This document shows positions 63,474-64,000 of a stretch of 64,000 nucleotides of DNA, in pieces. Below the pieces are notes generated by a model that saw only the letters and a list, made by a program, of their open reading frames with translations, had not been told where the DNA came from and made no database searches. Within the stretch, counting starts at the first letter, position 1. The number at the start of each line of letters is the position of its first letter. The position numbers and the translations under genes are program-made. The stretch covers positions 124,001-188,000 of the forward strand of contig CALSLT010000001.1 in the NCBI GenBank assembly GCA_943787265.1, given 5' to 3'. Source of the stretch: an uncultured Planctomycetaceae bacterium. GTDB taxonomy: Bacteria; Planctomycetota; Planctomycetia; Planctomycetales; Planctomycetaceae.

Positions 63474-63860
63474 ATGGGGCAGGTTGCGGAAGCGGACATT
63501 TTTGGGATCATCGGCGAGGACGGATTTCAACGACTGGTCGCCGCGTTTTATCGACAGGTACCGACTGACGATCTCCTCGGGCCAATGTACCCGCCGGACG
63601 ATCTCGAAGGAGCCGAGTATCGACTGCGAGGCTTCCTGATTGGCCGCTTCGGCGGCCCTCAGACTTACATCGAGGAACGCGGCCATCCGGCATTGCGGAT
63701 GCGGCACGCTCCGTATGAGTTGAACATTGACGCCCGCAACCGTTGGGTCGAAATCATGGAGCGTGCTCTGAACGAAACTGCCTTTGCACCGGAAGTCGAC
63801 GAGGTATTGCGACCATTCTTCGCACAGACGGCGACTTTTCTGATCAACCGATGGGAATAA
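63474..63860 (+). CDS. Group II truncated haemoglobin
   Basis: This 128-residue 2-over-2 globin begins EADIFGIIGEDGFQRLVAAF with B10 Tyr26 in FYRQVP, the PMYPPDDL segment and FLIGRFGGPQTYIEERGHP. Proximal haem ligand His78 lies in LRMRHAPYELN, and Trp91 (RNRW) marks the group II (TrHbO) class. It binds oxygen or nitric oxide and is associated with redox or NO protection in the cytoplasm. All key residues are present and the length is normal. It stands alone, divergent from the sulfatase, with no linked reductase. Confidence 0.92.
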   Translation: MGQVAEADIFGIIGEDGFQRLVAAFYRQVPTDDLLGPMYPPDDLEGAEYRLRGFLIGRFGGPQTYIEERGHPALRMRHAPYELNIDARNRWVEIMERALNETAFAPEVDEVLRPFFAQTATFLINRWE

Positions 63861-63970
63861 CTGCCGATCAGGAATCTGGGATAAATCGACAATCCCTGAT
63901 ACGATATTCGCTGCGAATTACTTGAAGATCGCAGAAAGCGGTCTGCCAATGCGTTTCCGGAGCGGCCGGC

Positions 63971-64000
63971 ATGTTGAACATCAACGAGTCTGAATATCGC
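63971..64000 (+). CDS. Possible start of a gene running off the right edge
   Basis: ATG at 63971 with GGAG about 8 bases upstream opens a frame (MLNINESEYR) that reaches the window edge without a stop. Ten codons are too few to judge; it is listed only because of the ribosome site and spacing after the globin gene. Confidence 0.3.
   Translation, partial: MLNINESEYR

Overview
The window reads as chromosomal DNA of a planctomycete (Planctomycetota). It carries three formylglycine-type sulfatases, three DUF1501 Tat-exported proteins, a PSCyt/DUF1549/DUF1553 protein, a DUF1559 pseudopilin-like protein, ThuA, Gfo/Idh/MocA and NHL/PQQ propeller proteins, and FG-GAP/ASPIC-UnbV proteins; this combination is typical of that phylum. 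I see no tRNA, rRNA, CRISPR array, transposase or phage gene.

Layout. 1-10 kb (minus strand): a truncated FMN glutamate-synthase-like gene, DUF2293, a sulfatase, an unusual zinc-motif SDR protein, ThuA, a methyltransferase, a small exported sugar-binding-like protein and a PQQ propeller with a membrane tail. 10-16 kb: a Tat-exported protein of unknown function, a ceramidase/CBM9/NHL fusion and a DUF1501 protein. 16.5-25 kb (plus strand): Gfo/Idh/MocA oxidoreductase, DUF1501, sulfatase, a frameshifted DUF58 gene translationally coupled to a BatA/VWA protein, then gap (GAPDH) with a strong terminator. 25-31 kb (minus): DUF1501 plus PSCyt/DUF1553 pair and an NHL protein.

31-49 kb is the most coherent region and looks like a beta-1,3-glucan (laminarin-type) utilisation locus. 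On the minus strand are a GPH-type sugar symporter, a 1156-residue cytoplasmic GH94/GH149/GH161-like (clan GH-Q) phosphorylase and a secreted GH16 glucanase. Divergent from them is a LacI regulator, with three AACCGGT-centred palindromic operators in the shared intergenic region. Further right lie a small lipoprotein, a DUF1559 protein, a polytopic membrane protein, and a lipoprotein GH17 flanked by two large paralogous TPR/FG-GAP/UnbV proteins. Inferred route: GH16/GH17 cut glucan outside the cytoplasm, the symporter imports oligosaccharides, and the phosphorylase releases glucose 1-phosphate inside.

49-54 kb (minus): lactonase-family propeller, ATP-grasp ligase, GDP-mannose 4,6-dehydratase and NAD kinase. 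54-57.5 kb: a two-gene unit joined by an ATGA overlap, consisting of a membrane-spanning SLBB-like protein with a long disordered region and an actin/MreB-fold protein whose phosphate loops lack the usual aspartates. This is the best candidate here for an undescribed system. 57.7-64 kb: a C45-type acyltransferase, an alpha/beta hydrolase, a lipoprotein, a third sulfatase and a group II truncated haemoglobin.
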